Shown here: positions 55,769-63,972 of the stretch, in pieces
Layout of the letters: every line of letters begins with the position of its first letter
Numbering within the stretch: position 1 is the stretch's first letter
Assembly (NCBI RefSeq): GCF_001610895.1
Contig: NZ_CP011273.1
Coordinates: 5,642,001 to 5,706,000, forward strand
Direction: 5' to 3'
DNA from: Planctomyces sp. SH-PL62
GTDB taxonomy: Bacteria > Planctomycetota > Planctomycetia > Isosphaerales > Isosphaeraceae
DNA: 64,000 bases
The notes under the pieces: model-generated
What the model saw: only the letters and a program-made list of their open reading frames with translations
What the model was told of the DNA's origin: nothing
The model's database searches: none
Translations under genes and position numbers: made by a program

Positions 55769-56638
55769 TTACTGCGGCCAGGCTTTGGACTTGATCAAAA
55801 GCCTGCATCCCGGCTCTCCCAATGCCGTGGCATACTCGTTAACAGCCGTGCGGCATGTGCTTGGGTAAGTACCCGCTGAATAAGCAGGCGTGCTTGAATT
55901 GGCATTCGCATCCGCTGCTCTTACGATCCCCGTATTTGGAATACCGTCGTCAAATTTGCTGTCAAATGCAAATGCGAGTAACGGCTTAATTGCAAGTTTA
56001 TCTATTAAATTAGCATAGTCTGTGCCTGTGACACCCTTAATCATATAGAATGTTGCAGGGGCAGGATAAAACGGGCGGCGGCTACTGGCTGCCGGATAAT
56101 CAAACGAGCCGAAGGTAATAAAATTTCCATCCAATTTGGAGGCTGGAATAAAAGTGGTCAACTGTGATTGGGTTATCTCGCGGACCCATATTGTTTCGGT
56201 GGCCGTTACAAAGGATTCCTTGATCATGCCTGCCTGCGAAAGGTCACGCCAGAAAATAATATTTTCTGAGCCAAGCCGATAAGTCGAATAGTCCTTGCCG
56301 CAGGCACCGCCACTGTATGTGTAAATTCTCTGGTCGCCGCCGGAGCAGTAAAGTGCACTATCCGTGCGAGGGGTCATGCCGAAAGCCATTGATTGCGAGG
56401 CTGTCAAGTCACCAGGGAGAGCGTTATACTTTAGCCGGAATGAACCGATCGCTAGTTCGTACTCTTCGATCTGTCCGCCTGCTGCGCGGACTTTTGCAGC
56501 CTCGATCAGATCGCTCCCCACCAGCACGCCGCCAACCACCAGCCCGATAATCACCAGCACAATGCTCAGCTCAATGAGCGTGAAACCTGGAGCGGAGCGA
56601 GAGCGACAACAATCGGGGACGCGGGCATGATTATTCAT
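55769..56638 (-). CDS. Pseudopilin-like protein 3
   Basis: A 289-residue protein from ATG 56638. The signal RSAPGFTLIELSIVLVIIGL and GSDLIEAAKVRAAGGQIEEY are nearly identical to those of pseudopilin 2. The extracellular domain differs: YCSGGDQRIYTYSGGACGKD, FITFGSFDYPAASSRRPFYP, ending CRTAVNEYATALGEPGCRLL. Conserved AFDSKFDDGIPNTG aligns with the equivalent DSKIDDGIPSTG and DTKMDDGIPKSG of the other two. This suggests paralogues with a common core fold and diversified surface. Confidence 0.8.
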   Translation of the reverse strand: MNNHARVPDCCRSRSAPGFTLIELSIVLVIIGLVVGGVLVGSDLIEAAKVRAAGGQIEEYELAIGSFRLKYNALPGDLTASQSMAFGMTPRTDSALYCSGGDQRIYTYSGGACGKDYSTYRLGSENIIFWRDLSQAGMIKESFVTATETIWVREITQSQLTTFIPASKLDGNFITFGSFDYPAASSRRPFYPAPATFYMIKGVTGTDYANLIDKLAIKPLLAFAFDSKFDDGIPNTGIVRAADANANSSTPAYSAGTYPSTCRTAVNEYATALGEPGCRLLIKSKAWPQ

Positions 56639-56685
56639 CCTGCCAGCCTAGCAGCGAATGGTTAACCATTCGTAAAACGGCAGAT

Positions 56686-56895
56686 TCAGTCGGTCAACTC
56701 GATCAGCGGCAATGGTAACTCCGACAAGCCAAGCCCGCTCTTGGCGTAGTCTTCGCTACCGAAGCAGAGCCGAAGCCTGCCACGTTTCCCTGCCAATCGA
56801 TCTTCCTCGGCACGCCGCTCCTCCCGGTAGCGTTGTCGCACTTCCTTCAGCTCATCCGGCGGTAGCTGCGAATCAGTGAAATCAACCTCGGTCAT
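56686..56895 (-). CDS. Small hydrophilic plasmid protein
   Basis: A 69-residue protein from ATG 56895 (a longer start at 56931 is possible). It begins MTEVDFTDSQLPPDELKEVR, then QRYREERRAEEDRLAGKRGR and LRLCFGSEDYAKSGLGLSEL. A highly charged helix dominates. It diverges from the relaxase gene across a 280-bp region. Small proteins here may be relaxosome accessory factors, but no DNA-binding motif is clear, and the family is unknown to me. Confidence 0.45.
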   Translation of the reverse strand: MTEVDFTDSQLPPDELKEVRQRYREERRAEEDRLAGKRGRLRLCFGSEDYAKSGLGLSELPLPLIELTD

Positions 56896-56931
56896 GGTGC
56901 CAGCGATAGCCCGATTCGGCAGCCTCGTCAA

Positions 56932-57112
56932 ACACAGCCGGATGCGGCCAGGCTATTCGCTTTGGTCAGTCGCTCAACTGACAGGCGAATGCCAATGCTT
57001 GGCGGCGGTCGTTCCACGACCCGCTTTTTCCCCGCGAAAAATCCCTTGAGCAAAGCTAAGGGGAGACGCCTGTAGCCAATGAATCAGTAACAACCAATGC
57101 GTGCAAAACCGC
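56932..57112. other. Candidate oriT region upstream of the relaxase
   Basis: This stretch contains short inverted repeats GGTCGT-TCC-ACGACC (57007-57021) and CCCTT/AAGGG (about 57048-57063), as expected near a nic site. MobF origins lie next to their relaxase genes. No nic sequence could be assigned with confidence. Confidence 0.35.
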
Positions 57113-57149
57113 TTGACTTGGGGGTAAGCGCTCATATGATGCACATCAT
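57113..57149 (+). promoter_or_regulatory. Relaxase promoter with overlapping operator
   Basis: TTGACT (57113-57118) and TATGAT (57135-57140), spaced 16 bases, form a strong sigma70-type promoter. An inverted repeat ATGATG-CA-CATCAT (57136-57149) overlaps the -10 and likely binds a repressor. The relaxase ATG is at 57176. Confidence 0.6.
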
Positions 57150-57175
57150 CTAGTGGCACCCCGCAAGGCAACCCT

Positions 57176-59905
57176 ATGCTGCGCATCCACCAAGTCACCA
57201 CCGCTTCCGGCGCGAAGAACTACTACGCGGCCAGCGACTATTACGCGGATGGGCAGGAAACATTGGGCGCCTGGGGAGGTACGCTGGCGGAGCGGATGGG
57301 CCTGTCCGGCACCGTGGACAAGGCGAGCTTTGACCGGCTCTGCGACAACCTCCATCCCGCCACGGGGAAATCGCTCACGCCGCGCACCAACGCGGAGCGG
57401 CGGGTGGGCTATGACTTCGTGTTCTCCGCCCCCAAATCCTTCAGCATCGTGGAAGCGCTGGCCGGCGAATCGGGCCGCCAGGAGCTTCTATCTGCCTTCG
57501 ACGCCTCCATCCGGGAAACCATGGAAGAGCTGGAAGCCGACATGCAGACGCGCGTGCGGAGGCAGGGCGCGGATTGCGATCGCACCACCGGCAATCTGCT
57601 CTATGCCAGCTTCGACCACAGTACGGCGCGCCCGGTGGGTGGCGCGGTGCCGGACATGCACCGTCACCGTCATGTGCTGGTGTTCAACGCCACCTTCGAT
57701 GCGGATGAGGACCGGATCAAGGCCGGACAATTCGCAGCGATCAAGCGGGACGGAGAGTATTTCACCGCCGCCTTCTATGCCCGGCTAGCCAATCGGCTGG
57801 AGGGCATGGGCTACCGCATCGACCGCAGTCGGGGCCTGAAGGAGTGGGAAATCGCCGGGGTGCCGCAAGCGGTGATCGACCGGTTCAGCAAGCGTTCGGA
57901 GGAAGTGCAGGAAGCGCACGAGGAGAAGCGGAAGAACGATCCCACCTACCGGGAGGAGTACAAGCACGAGCTGGGTGCAAAGACGCGCTCGGGCAAGCAG
58001 AAGGAGCTGACACCGGCAGAGCTGCGGGCTGCCTGGGAAGGGCAGCTTTCGGATGCCGACCGGCAGGCGCTGGCCGCCGTGTACGGCAGGCGGATCGCGC
58101 CGGATGCCAGGGTTTCTGCCAGCGAGGCGGTGTCCTACGCGGTCCACCACTGCTTTGAGAAGGCATCGGTAGTGCCGGAACGGGAGCTGAAGCGGGTGGC
58201 GCTGCTCTACGGCCTGGGCGATGTCACGGCGGATGAGGTAGCGGCGGAGCTGCCGCGTCAGGGCATCATTACGCGCACCAAGGGCGACCGGCTGCTGGCT
58301 ACCACCAAGGCGGTACAGCGGGAAGAGGAAGAAATCGCGGCATTTGCTACCCGGATGGGGCCGGTCAAACCGGTGGGGCTGCCGGACGGGCTGAACCGTG
58401 GCGCGCTCGATGACGACCAGTGGCGGGCGGTGCAGGGCCTTCTTACCTCCAGCTGCCGCGTCAACGTGGTCAACGCGATTGCCGGCACCGGCAAGACCAC
58501 CGCGCTCGGCATTTACGATCAGGCGATGCGGCTGGCCGGCGAGGAGGTGACGTATCTGGCCAGCACGGCCGAAGCGGCCAAAGTGCTGAACAAGGAAGGG
58601 TTTGAGGCGGTGACGGTCGCGCATTTCCTGCTGGATGAACGGATGCAGGAGCGGGCGAAGGATGGCCGCGTCGTCATCGATGAATCCTCCCTTCTCGGGC
58701 ACCGGGACGCCTACCGGCTGTTCGGCCTTGCCGCCGAGAAAAATCTGAAGCTCAATTTCGTCGGCGATTCCCGCCAGCATGGCTCGGTGGCCAGGGGATC
58801 GCTCCTGCATGTGCTGACCACCTACGGCGGAATCACGCCCTTTACCATCGCCACGATCAAGCGGCAGAAGGGCAGCCACTACCGGAAGGCGGTGGAAGCC
58901 CTGGCGGCTGGTGAGACGGTTTCCGGCTTCGATCAGCTCGACCGGCTGGGCTGGGTGAAGGAAAACCGGGAAGGCGACCGCTATTGGCACCTGGCCAACG
59001 AATATGTGCAGGCCATCAACGACAAGAAAACCGCCCTGGTGGTCAGCCCCACCCATGCCGAAGGCGAGCGCATCACGCGGGAAATCCGCCGCCAGCTCAG
59101 GCTGGCGAAGAAGCTGGGCAAGGAGGAGCGGGCGTTTACCCGGCTGGTGGCACGGAACTTAAGCGAAGCCGAGCGCGGTGATGCACGCAATTACCAGGGC
59201 GGCGATGTGCTCCAGTTCCACCAGAATGCGAAGCAGGGCTTTGGCAAAGGCGACCGGCTGGCATTCTCCGGGGCAGAGGACGCGCGCGCCGGCCTGCCGG
59301 TCGGCGAAGCGGCGAGATTCCAGGTCTACCGCCCGGAAACCATCCACCTGGCCAAAGGCGATCTGATCCGGTTCACCGCTAATGGCCGCTCCCTCGATGG
59401 CAAGCACAAGCTCACCAACGGCTCCAGCTACCGCGTGGCTGGCTTCACCGAAGGCGGCAATATCCGCCTTGAAAACGGCTGGGTGGTCGGCAAGGAGGAA
59501 GGGCATTTCCGGCACGGCTACGTGGAAACCTCCTTCGGCAGCCAGGGCAAAACGGTTGATCGCGTCATCCTCGGCATGGCGGCAATCTCGCTGCCGGCGA
59601 TCAATCGGGAGCAGATGTATGTCTCCAGCTCGCGCGCCCGCGAGCGGCTGACACTCTATACCGACGACAAGGAAGCGGTGCGCGAGGGCATCCAGCGCTC
59701 TTCCGCCAAAATCGCGGCGCTCGACCTGGTGGGCCACGCGGCGCACCCCAACCTGTTTCAGCCGCCGCACGCGGCCCGCAAGGCCAGCCTTGCCGAACGC
59801 ATGCGTCGGCAAGCGGATAAGCTGAAACGCTTACGCTTCTATCAGCGTATACGCGTATCCCACGATACCCCGCAACCGGAGAGGAGTCATGTCCATGGAC
59901 GCTAG
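57176..59905 (+). CDS. MobF-family relaxase/helicase (TrwC/TraI-like)
   Basis: A 909-residue protein. The N-terminal relaxase has tyrosines 16, 17, 22 and 23 (KNYYAASDYYADGQ), the region GYDFVFSAPKSFSIVEALAG, and the three-His metal site in DMHRHRHVLVFNATFDAD. A RecD/TraI-type helicase follows, with Walker A AGTGKTTALG near residue 438, VVIDESSLLGHRDAY and a UvrD-like C-terminal motif GKTVDRVILG then YVSSSRARERLTLYT. It nicks oriT, stays covalently bound to the 5' end and unwinds DNA for conjugative transfer. No type IV secretion genes are in the window, so the plasmid may be mobilizable only. A TACGCGTA site lies near its 3' end. Confidence 0.93.
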   Translation: MLRIHQVTTASGAKNYYAASDYYADGQETLGAWGGTLAERMGLSGTVDKASFDRLCDNLHPATGKSLTPRTNAERRVGYDFVFSAPKSFSIVEALAGESGRQELLSAFDASIRETMEELEADMQTRVRRQGADCDRTTGNLLYASFDHSTARPVGGAVPDMHRHRHVLVFNATFDADEDRIKAGQFAAIKRDGEYFTAAFYARLANRLEGMGYRIDRSRGLKEWEIAGVPQAVIDRFSKRSEEVQEAHEEKRKNDPTYREEYKHELGAKTRSGKQKELTPAELRAAWEGQLSDADRQALAAVYGRRIAPDARVSASEAVSYAVHHCFEKASVVPERELKRVALLYGLGDVTADEVAAELPRQGIITRTKGDRLLATTKAVQREEEEIAAFATRMGPVKPVGLPDGLNRGALDDDQWRAVQGLLTSSCRVNVVNAIAGTGKTTALGIYDQAMRLAGEEVTYLASTAEAAKVLNKEGFEAVTVAHFLLDERMQERAKDGRVVIDESSLLGHRDAYRLFGLAAEKNLKLNFVGDSRQHGSVARGSLLHVLTTYGGITPFTIATIKRQKGSHYRKAVEALAAGETVSGFDQLDRLGWVKENREGDRYWHLANEYVQAINDKKTALVVSPTHAEGERITREIRRQLRLAKKLGKEERAFTRLVARNLSEAERGDARNYQGGDVLQFHQNAKQGFGKGDRLAFSGAEDARAGLPVGEAARFQVYRPETIHLAKGDLIRFTANGRSLDGKHKLTNGSSYRVAGFTEGGNIRLENGWVVGKEEGHFRHGYVETSFGSQGKTVDRVILGMAAISLPAINREQMYVSSSRARERLTLYTDDKEAVREGIQRSSAKIAALDLVGHAAHPNLFQPPHAARKASLAERMRRQADKLKRLRFYQRIRVSHDTPQPERSHVHGR

Positions 59906-60371
59906 CTTGGCGCCGGACCGGCGCTCGATTTCCGGCATCCAGGCGATCTTGAATCGGCCTGATCCCGGCGCAGGCACCGCAGCAGTGCCGCCGCGCGAGG
60001 AAGATGAGGCGGTTTCGCTGCTCACCATGAGCGGCGATTACCGGGCGTTTGCCATGCCCAGCTACAAACCGCTGCCGCGCGTGCATTTCTTCCTGAAAGA
60101 TCGGGCGGTGCGGGTTGGCATGTACGCCGACCTGGACAGCTTCCCGGAATACCGTCCCGCCACCGGCACTTCGGGAGAAACGCTCATCCTCTGCTTCAAA
60201 TCCCGGATCATCACGGAAGTCACGATCGAAGGGCGGCATCTGTGGCCGCTGTTCGATTACCTCTCCCTCCAGCGCATGCCGTGGATGCGCGAGCTGCCGG
60301 CGGAGCGGGATTTTGAACCCGAATCCTCACCGGTCATCCACCGCATCGCGTTTCACCCGGTGGAATTCTGA
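59889..60371 (+). CDS. Conserved hypothetical protein following the relaxase
   Basis: A 160-residue protein from ATG 59889, overlapping the 3' end of the relaxase gene by 17 bases, so probably translationally coupled. Segments include RRSISGIQAILNRPDPGAGT, KPLPRVHFFLKDRAVRVGMY, TLILCFKSRIITEVTIEGRH and LFDYLSLQRMPWMRELPAER. No transmembrane segment or catalytic motif is seen. The position suggests a transfer-associated role, but no function is known to me. Confidence 0.65.
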   Translation: MSMDASLAPDRRSISGIQAILNRPDPGAGTAAVPPREEDEAVSLLTMSGDYRAFAMPSYKPLPRVHFFLKDRAVRVGMYADLDSFPEYRPATGTSGETLILCFKSRIITEVTIEGRHLWPLFDYLSLQRMPWMRELPAERDFEPESSPVIHRIAFHPVEF

Positions 60372-60472
60372 CGCTCCCGCGCACTCGAAGCGAGCGACCG
60401 GAGCGTGAGCGCAGGGAGCGAGCGCGGCGGGCACCGCGCGGCGTTTTGCCGCCCCCGCTAAATTGGAGGGCA

Positions 60473-60487
60473 GGCGGCCAAGCCGCC
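60473..60487. terminator. Hairpin between convergent genes
   Basis: GGCGGC-CAA-GCCGCC (60473-60487) lies between the plus-strand gene ending at 60371 and the minus-strand ParB-like gene ending at 60502. No T-run follows, so it is a weak or factor-assisted terminator. Confidence 0.45.
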
Positions 60488-60501
60488 CACCCCGTAACGC
60501 A

Positions 60502-62400
60502 TCAGGCGGCTGCGTGTTCCACGCCAATAGCGTTCGGTTCCACTACTGGTTCCGCCGCTTCTGCCTCCCGTGGCAGGAACGCCATGCCTTCCGGTAGCCA
60601 CGCGGCGAGTTTTGCCGCCGCCTCGGCGCTGTGTCCGGGCTGCTCCGGCTCGCGGAACGCGGCGTCAAGCCGCTCCACCAGCTCGGTTTTCTTGTAGTCC
60701 ATGCGTTGGTACGCCCACGCTTCGCCCACAAGCTCGGCACCGAGCGCCAGCAGCTGTGCGCGGGTGAGCCGCTTCAGATACTGCGCCTTGCCCGGTCGCC
60801 AGAAAGCGGCCACCTCCACGCCGGTCAGCGTCATCGCCTGCTCATAGGCGGTTGCCTCATGGCCGGTGGAGAGCTGCGGCTGTAGGCTCTGCGCCACGCA
60901 GAAGGCGAAGATGGCGTGCTTTGCCGTCTCCGGCATCGCCCGGAACTGGCGGAATTGCTCGGCTTCCTCCTCCGGCTCCAGCCAATGCCGGGGCAAGCCC
61001 TGCCGAATCGCCTCCATCGCGTTCGCCGCTGCCGTGTCGCCGGCTCCGTCGAATTTACCCCGGTGCTCAATCAGGCGAATATCCAGCCCGGTTGAAATGG
61101 GCTGGCCGAATGCGTCACGGACGAGGGTGAAGGCCAGCCAATCGAAGGCGAGCGCCGGGTTTCCGGCGATGGCCGCTTGCGCCACTTGCAGGCGGTAGGC
61201 TTCCAGATCGCGGCGGAGCGAATCCGGCATTTTTCCTGCCGCGCCCTTTGCGTGGGCGCAGGGCGCTGCCAGCCGTTTGGCATCGCCTTTGAGCAACAGC
61301 CCTTTTTCCACCTCCAATGCCCCGTTGTGTCCGATGATGAGGCAACATCCGGCAAGTTGCATCTGCTCTGGATCGTAAGCGGTGAACCGTGCCAGCTCGG
61401 CGGCGATGGCTTCCAGCGCCGCCTCGGCTGCCTCCTGTGCCTCTATCAGCGCCTCGGATTCCGTGTCGTCCAGCGCTGCCAGAATGTCGTTCAGCTCGGA
61501 TTCTGCACGGGCTTGGCGTTCCAGAAGCTCCTCCGGCACGTTCAGCGGTTTGGGGGTAATCCGGCTGCACTGGTGGAGAAACTGCCAGTCGCGCTCCGGC
61601 ATGATCTCGACCCATGCCCAGCCTTCGGCCAGCAGCGCCTGCCGCTCCGCTTCCATCCGCTCGGCGGCGATGCGGTGCAAAAGCTCCGGGTTTTCCAGAT
61701 AGACCGCTTCCCCGAACAAATCGGCGCGGATGATACCGCCTGCCTGTTGGTAGGCATCCAGCCCGACGAACACCGCCAGCCTGTCCTTGCCGCTCGGCAT
61801 GGTTTCGGTCAATAGGGCGCGGATGTCGCGGGCGTTACGCTGCCACTCCGACAAGCCGCGATAGACGCTCACTTGCCGCTTGTGGTCATCGGTCAACGTG
61901 AAAGCCATCAGGCATTCGAGGCTGATTTCTCCCGCGCGGTACGCGCTCAGCAGCTCCGGCGCGACCCGCGCCAGTTTCAGGCGTTTCAGAACATGGGCTT
62001 CCTCCACGCCGAAGCGCGTAGCGATGTCGGCGGAGGATAGCCCTTGCCCGGCCAGCCGGGCGAAGGCTTCACACTCGTCCGCCGGGTGCATGGCGTGGCG
62101 CACGGTGTTTTCCGCCAAGCTCAACTCCTGCGCCTGTGCTTCCGTGTAGATGTGGCAGGGCACGGCGTAATCGTCCGGCAGATGGCCTTCCGACTGGAGC
62201 GCGTGCAGTGCGGCCAGCCGCCTGCCTCCGGCAAATACCTGAAATTTCCCCTTCTTGGCAGGGTGGACGCTCAGATTCTGCAACAGGCCATGGGCGCGGA
62301 TGGATGCTTTCAGCTCGTCGCACGCGGCGGCGTTTCCGGTGCGCCGGACGTTGAGCGGGGATTTAGCAAGCTTCTTGACTTCGATTAGTTGCGTATTCAT
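60502..62400 (-). CDS. Large ParB/RepB-like plasmid protein
   Basis: A 632-residue protein. The first ~200 residues are a ParB domain: SPLNVRRTGNAAACDELKAS, GKFQVFAGGRRLAALHAL, AQELSLAENTVRHAMHPADE and the HTH GQGLSSADIATRFGVEEAHV. The remaining ~430 residues are unlike ParB and are rich in Ala/Glu helices (LNDILAALDDTESEALIEAQ, then EAAEAALEAIAAELARF), with a late conserved part (GVEVAAFWRPGKAQYLKRLT). Such long ParB-like proteins accompany MobF relaxases and ArdC on plasmids; partition itself is handled by ParA/RHH here, so an accessory or regulatory role is likelier. Confidence 0.85.
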   Translation of the reverse strand: MNTQLIEVKKLAKSPLNVRRTGNAAACDELKASIRAHGLLQNLSVHPAKKGKFQVFAGGRRLAALHALQSEGHLPDDYAVPCHIYTEAQAQELSLAENTVRHAMHPADECEAFARLAGQGLSSADIATRFGVEEAHVLKRLKLARVAPELLSAYRAGEISLECLMAFTLTDDHKRQVSVYRGLSEWQRNARDIRALLTETMPSGKDRLAVFVGLDAYQQAGGIIRADLFGEAVYLENPELLHRIAAERMEAERQALLAEGWAWVEIMPERDWQFLHQCSRITPKPLNVPEELLERQARAESELNDILAALDDTESEALIEAQEAAEAALEAIAAELARFTAYDPEQMQLAGCCLIIGHNGALEVEKGLLLKGDAKRLAAPCAHAKGAAGKMPDSLRRDLEAYRLQVAQAAIAGNPALAFDWLAFTLVRDAFGQPISTGLDIRLIEHRGKFDGAGDTAAANAMEAIRQGLPRHWLEPEEEAEQFRQFRAMPETAKHAIFAFCVAQSLQPQLSTGHEATAYEQAMTLTGVEVAAFWRPGKAQYLKRLTRAQLLALGAELVGEAWAYQRMDYKKTELVERLDAAFREPEQPGHSAEAAAKLAAWLPEGMAFLPREAEAAEPVVEPNAIGVEHAAA

Positions 62401-62477
62401 AGTGTCAATCTCCGTTTGTATGCATTTCGGGGGAATTCCGGGCGGGGCTGCAATCCCCGCCCGGTCAGTCGTTTAAC

Positions 62478-62792
62478 TCAGTAATCGTCCGGCATCAGTA
62501 CCGTGGTGACGCTGCGGTCGGCCTCGGTGATAATCCAGAACACGGTTTCGCCAGCACGATAGACCGATAGCAGCCGGTAGCCCTCGGTCAGCGCTTCCTC
62601 GTTGCTGGCACGGTCATCCTCACACACCTCTCCCCAATCGCCGGACGCGTGGCGGCACAAAGCGTGCGCCACTTCCACCGAGGGAAGCTGTTCGGCGGCG
62701 TTGGCGGTCATCACCACGTCACCGAGTGGAAATTTGGGGTTGGCGATGACCAGCCGGGGAAACGGCGGTTTTTCGGGTTGCATGTTCGTCAT
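62478..62792 (-). CDS. Conserved small plasmid protein (same family as 13615-13923)
   Basis: A 104-residue protein from ATG 62792, with AGGAGACGAACTT upstream. LVIANPKFPLGDVVMTANAA precedes the shared core HASGDWGEVCEDDRASNEEA, then LTEGYRLLSVYR, FWIITEADRSVTTVLMPDDY. The core matches the protein at 13615 (GYWGGDLCDEDRLLNDEALS and following) throughout. Both lie near ParB-like and ArdC genes. The function is unknown, but the conserved partnership suggests plasmid establishment or antirestriction. Confidence 0.78.
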   Translation of the reverse strand: MTNMQPEKPPFPRLVIANPKFPLGDVVMTANAAEQLPSVEVAHALCRHASGDWGEVCEDDRASNEEALTEGYRLLSVYRAGETVFWIITEADRSVTTVLMPDDY

Positions 62793-63037
62793 AAGTTCGT
62801 CTCCTAATATGGTTAACACATTGAATGCGCCCGGCATTCAATGAGCTAGCCAAGCGGCAATGAGCGGGGGGAGCCGTCAGGCGGTCGGGCGGCGGAGGGG
62901 AATCACCCGGTTTGCAGGCTGGCCGCGCGCGGGCAGCCGAAAACTGGGGACACCGCCGTGCGACCGGAGGCTTGCCGCTTGACGGCGATGGGGCTGCAGG
63001 CCCCGCTTGGGGGCGTTGCCCACGCGGTGGCGGTGCT

Positions 63038-63065
63038 GCCGGCGGCGCGGCTTCGCGCCGCCGGC
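63038..63065. terminator. Strong hairpin after the ArdC gene
   Basis: GCCGGCGGCGCG (63038-63049) and CGCGCCGCCGGC (63054-63065) form a perfect 12-bp stem with tetraloop GCTT, 14 bases beyond the ArdC stop on its transcribed strand. It probably ends the ArdC transcript. The remaining gap 62838-63037 shows no gene. Confidence 0.6.
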
Positions 63066-63078
63066 CTATGTTCTGTGT

Positions 63079-63972
63079 TCAGCCTTCCGGCTTCGGCTGC
63101 AGGGCGTGCAGAAAATCCACCGCCTTCTGCGCCTCGGCAGCGGCGGAGAAGATGGCGCGTTTGTCTTCCCTCAGCACTTTCAGCCAGTGATCCAGGTAGC
63201 TGGCGTGGTCTTCCCGCGGCTCCGGCGTGATCGCCAGATCGGCGGAAAGGAACGCGGCGCCAAGCTCGGCCACCAGCTCTTCGCGGGCGTAGCCTTCATC
63301 GCCGAACTTCTTCCGGCCAAAATCCCGGTTCAATCGGCTGCCATGCTTCGTCCAGTGGGTCAGCTCGTGGGCGAGCGTGGAGCAATAGGACTGCGCATCG
63401 CGGAACGTTTCAAAGGGCGGCATCTGCACGTAATCCGGCGCTTCCGCATAGTAAGCCCGGTTGCCGCCATGGCGGATGTCGGCTTGCGTATTGGCGTAGA
63501 AGAGGTCAGCCTGGGCAATCCGCTCCTGCGGCTGGAGCTGGGTGGAAGCGGTCGCGTAGAAATGAGCGGGCAAGCCTTCGGTCTGCTCGGCGTTGAAGAC
63601 GGTATAGCCCTTCATGAAATAAATATCCTTCTCCACCTCTTCGCCATCGTCGGTGGTGTCGGTTTTGGTCATGCGGTCGGAATAGACAACCAGCGTGCCC
63701 TTGGCTCCGGCCTTGATGTGGCCGCCCAATTCCCTGGCCTGCTTGAAGGTAATCCACAGCGGGGCGGCAAAGCCCTGGGCAGCGGCGCTCATCCAGAGTT
63801 GAATCACGTTAATTCCACGGTACGGCTGGCCACTGGAGCGAAGTGGGCGGGTGATCTTGCCCGCCAGATGCTCGGCGTTCCACGGCTGGAGCCACGGACG
63901 CACGCCGCGCTCCAGCTCGGAAACGATGTGGTCGGTGACGCGGGTATAGATATCGGCTCGGTCGGTGTTCAT
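63079..63972 (-). CDS. ArdC-like antirestriction protein
   Basis: A 297-residue protein from ATG 63972 with AAGGAG upstream. The N-terminal ArdC domain (DRADIYTRVTDHIVSELERG, RPWLQPWNAEHLAGKITRPL, GQPYRGINVIQLWMSAAAQG) is followed by YFMKGYTVFNAEQTEGLPAH and a zincin domain with HELTHWTKHGSRLNRDFG and, further on, EELVAELGAAFLSADL, giving His-Glu-x-x-His plus Glu. It protects transferred ssDNA from restriction and should act early after conjugation. It is a distant homologue of the protein at 8561. In this half it is the last gene of the mobilisation/antirestriction block. Confidence 0.92.
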   Translation of the reverse strand: MNTDRADIYTRVTDHIVSELERGVRPWLQPWNAEHLAGKITRPLRSSGQPYRGINVIQLWMSAAAQGFAAPLWITFKQARELGGHIKAGAKGTLVVYSDRMTKTDTTDDGEEVEKDIYFMKGYTVFNAEQTEGLPAHFYATASTQLQPQERIAQADLFYANTQADIRHGGNRAYYAEAPDYVQMPPFETFRDAQSYCSTLAHELTHWTKHGSRLNRDFGRKKFGDEGYAREELVAELGAAFLSADLAITPEPREDHASYLDHWLKVLREDKRAIFSAAAEAQKAVDFLHALQPKPEG

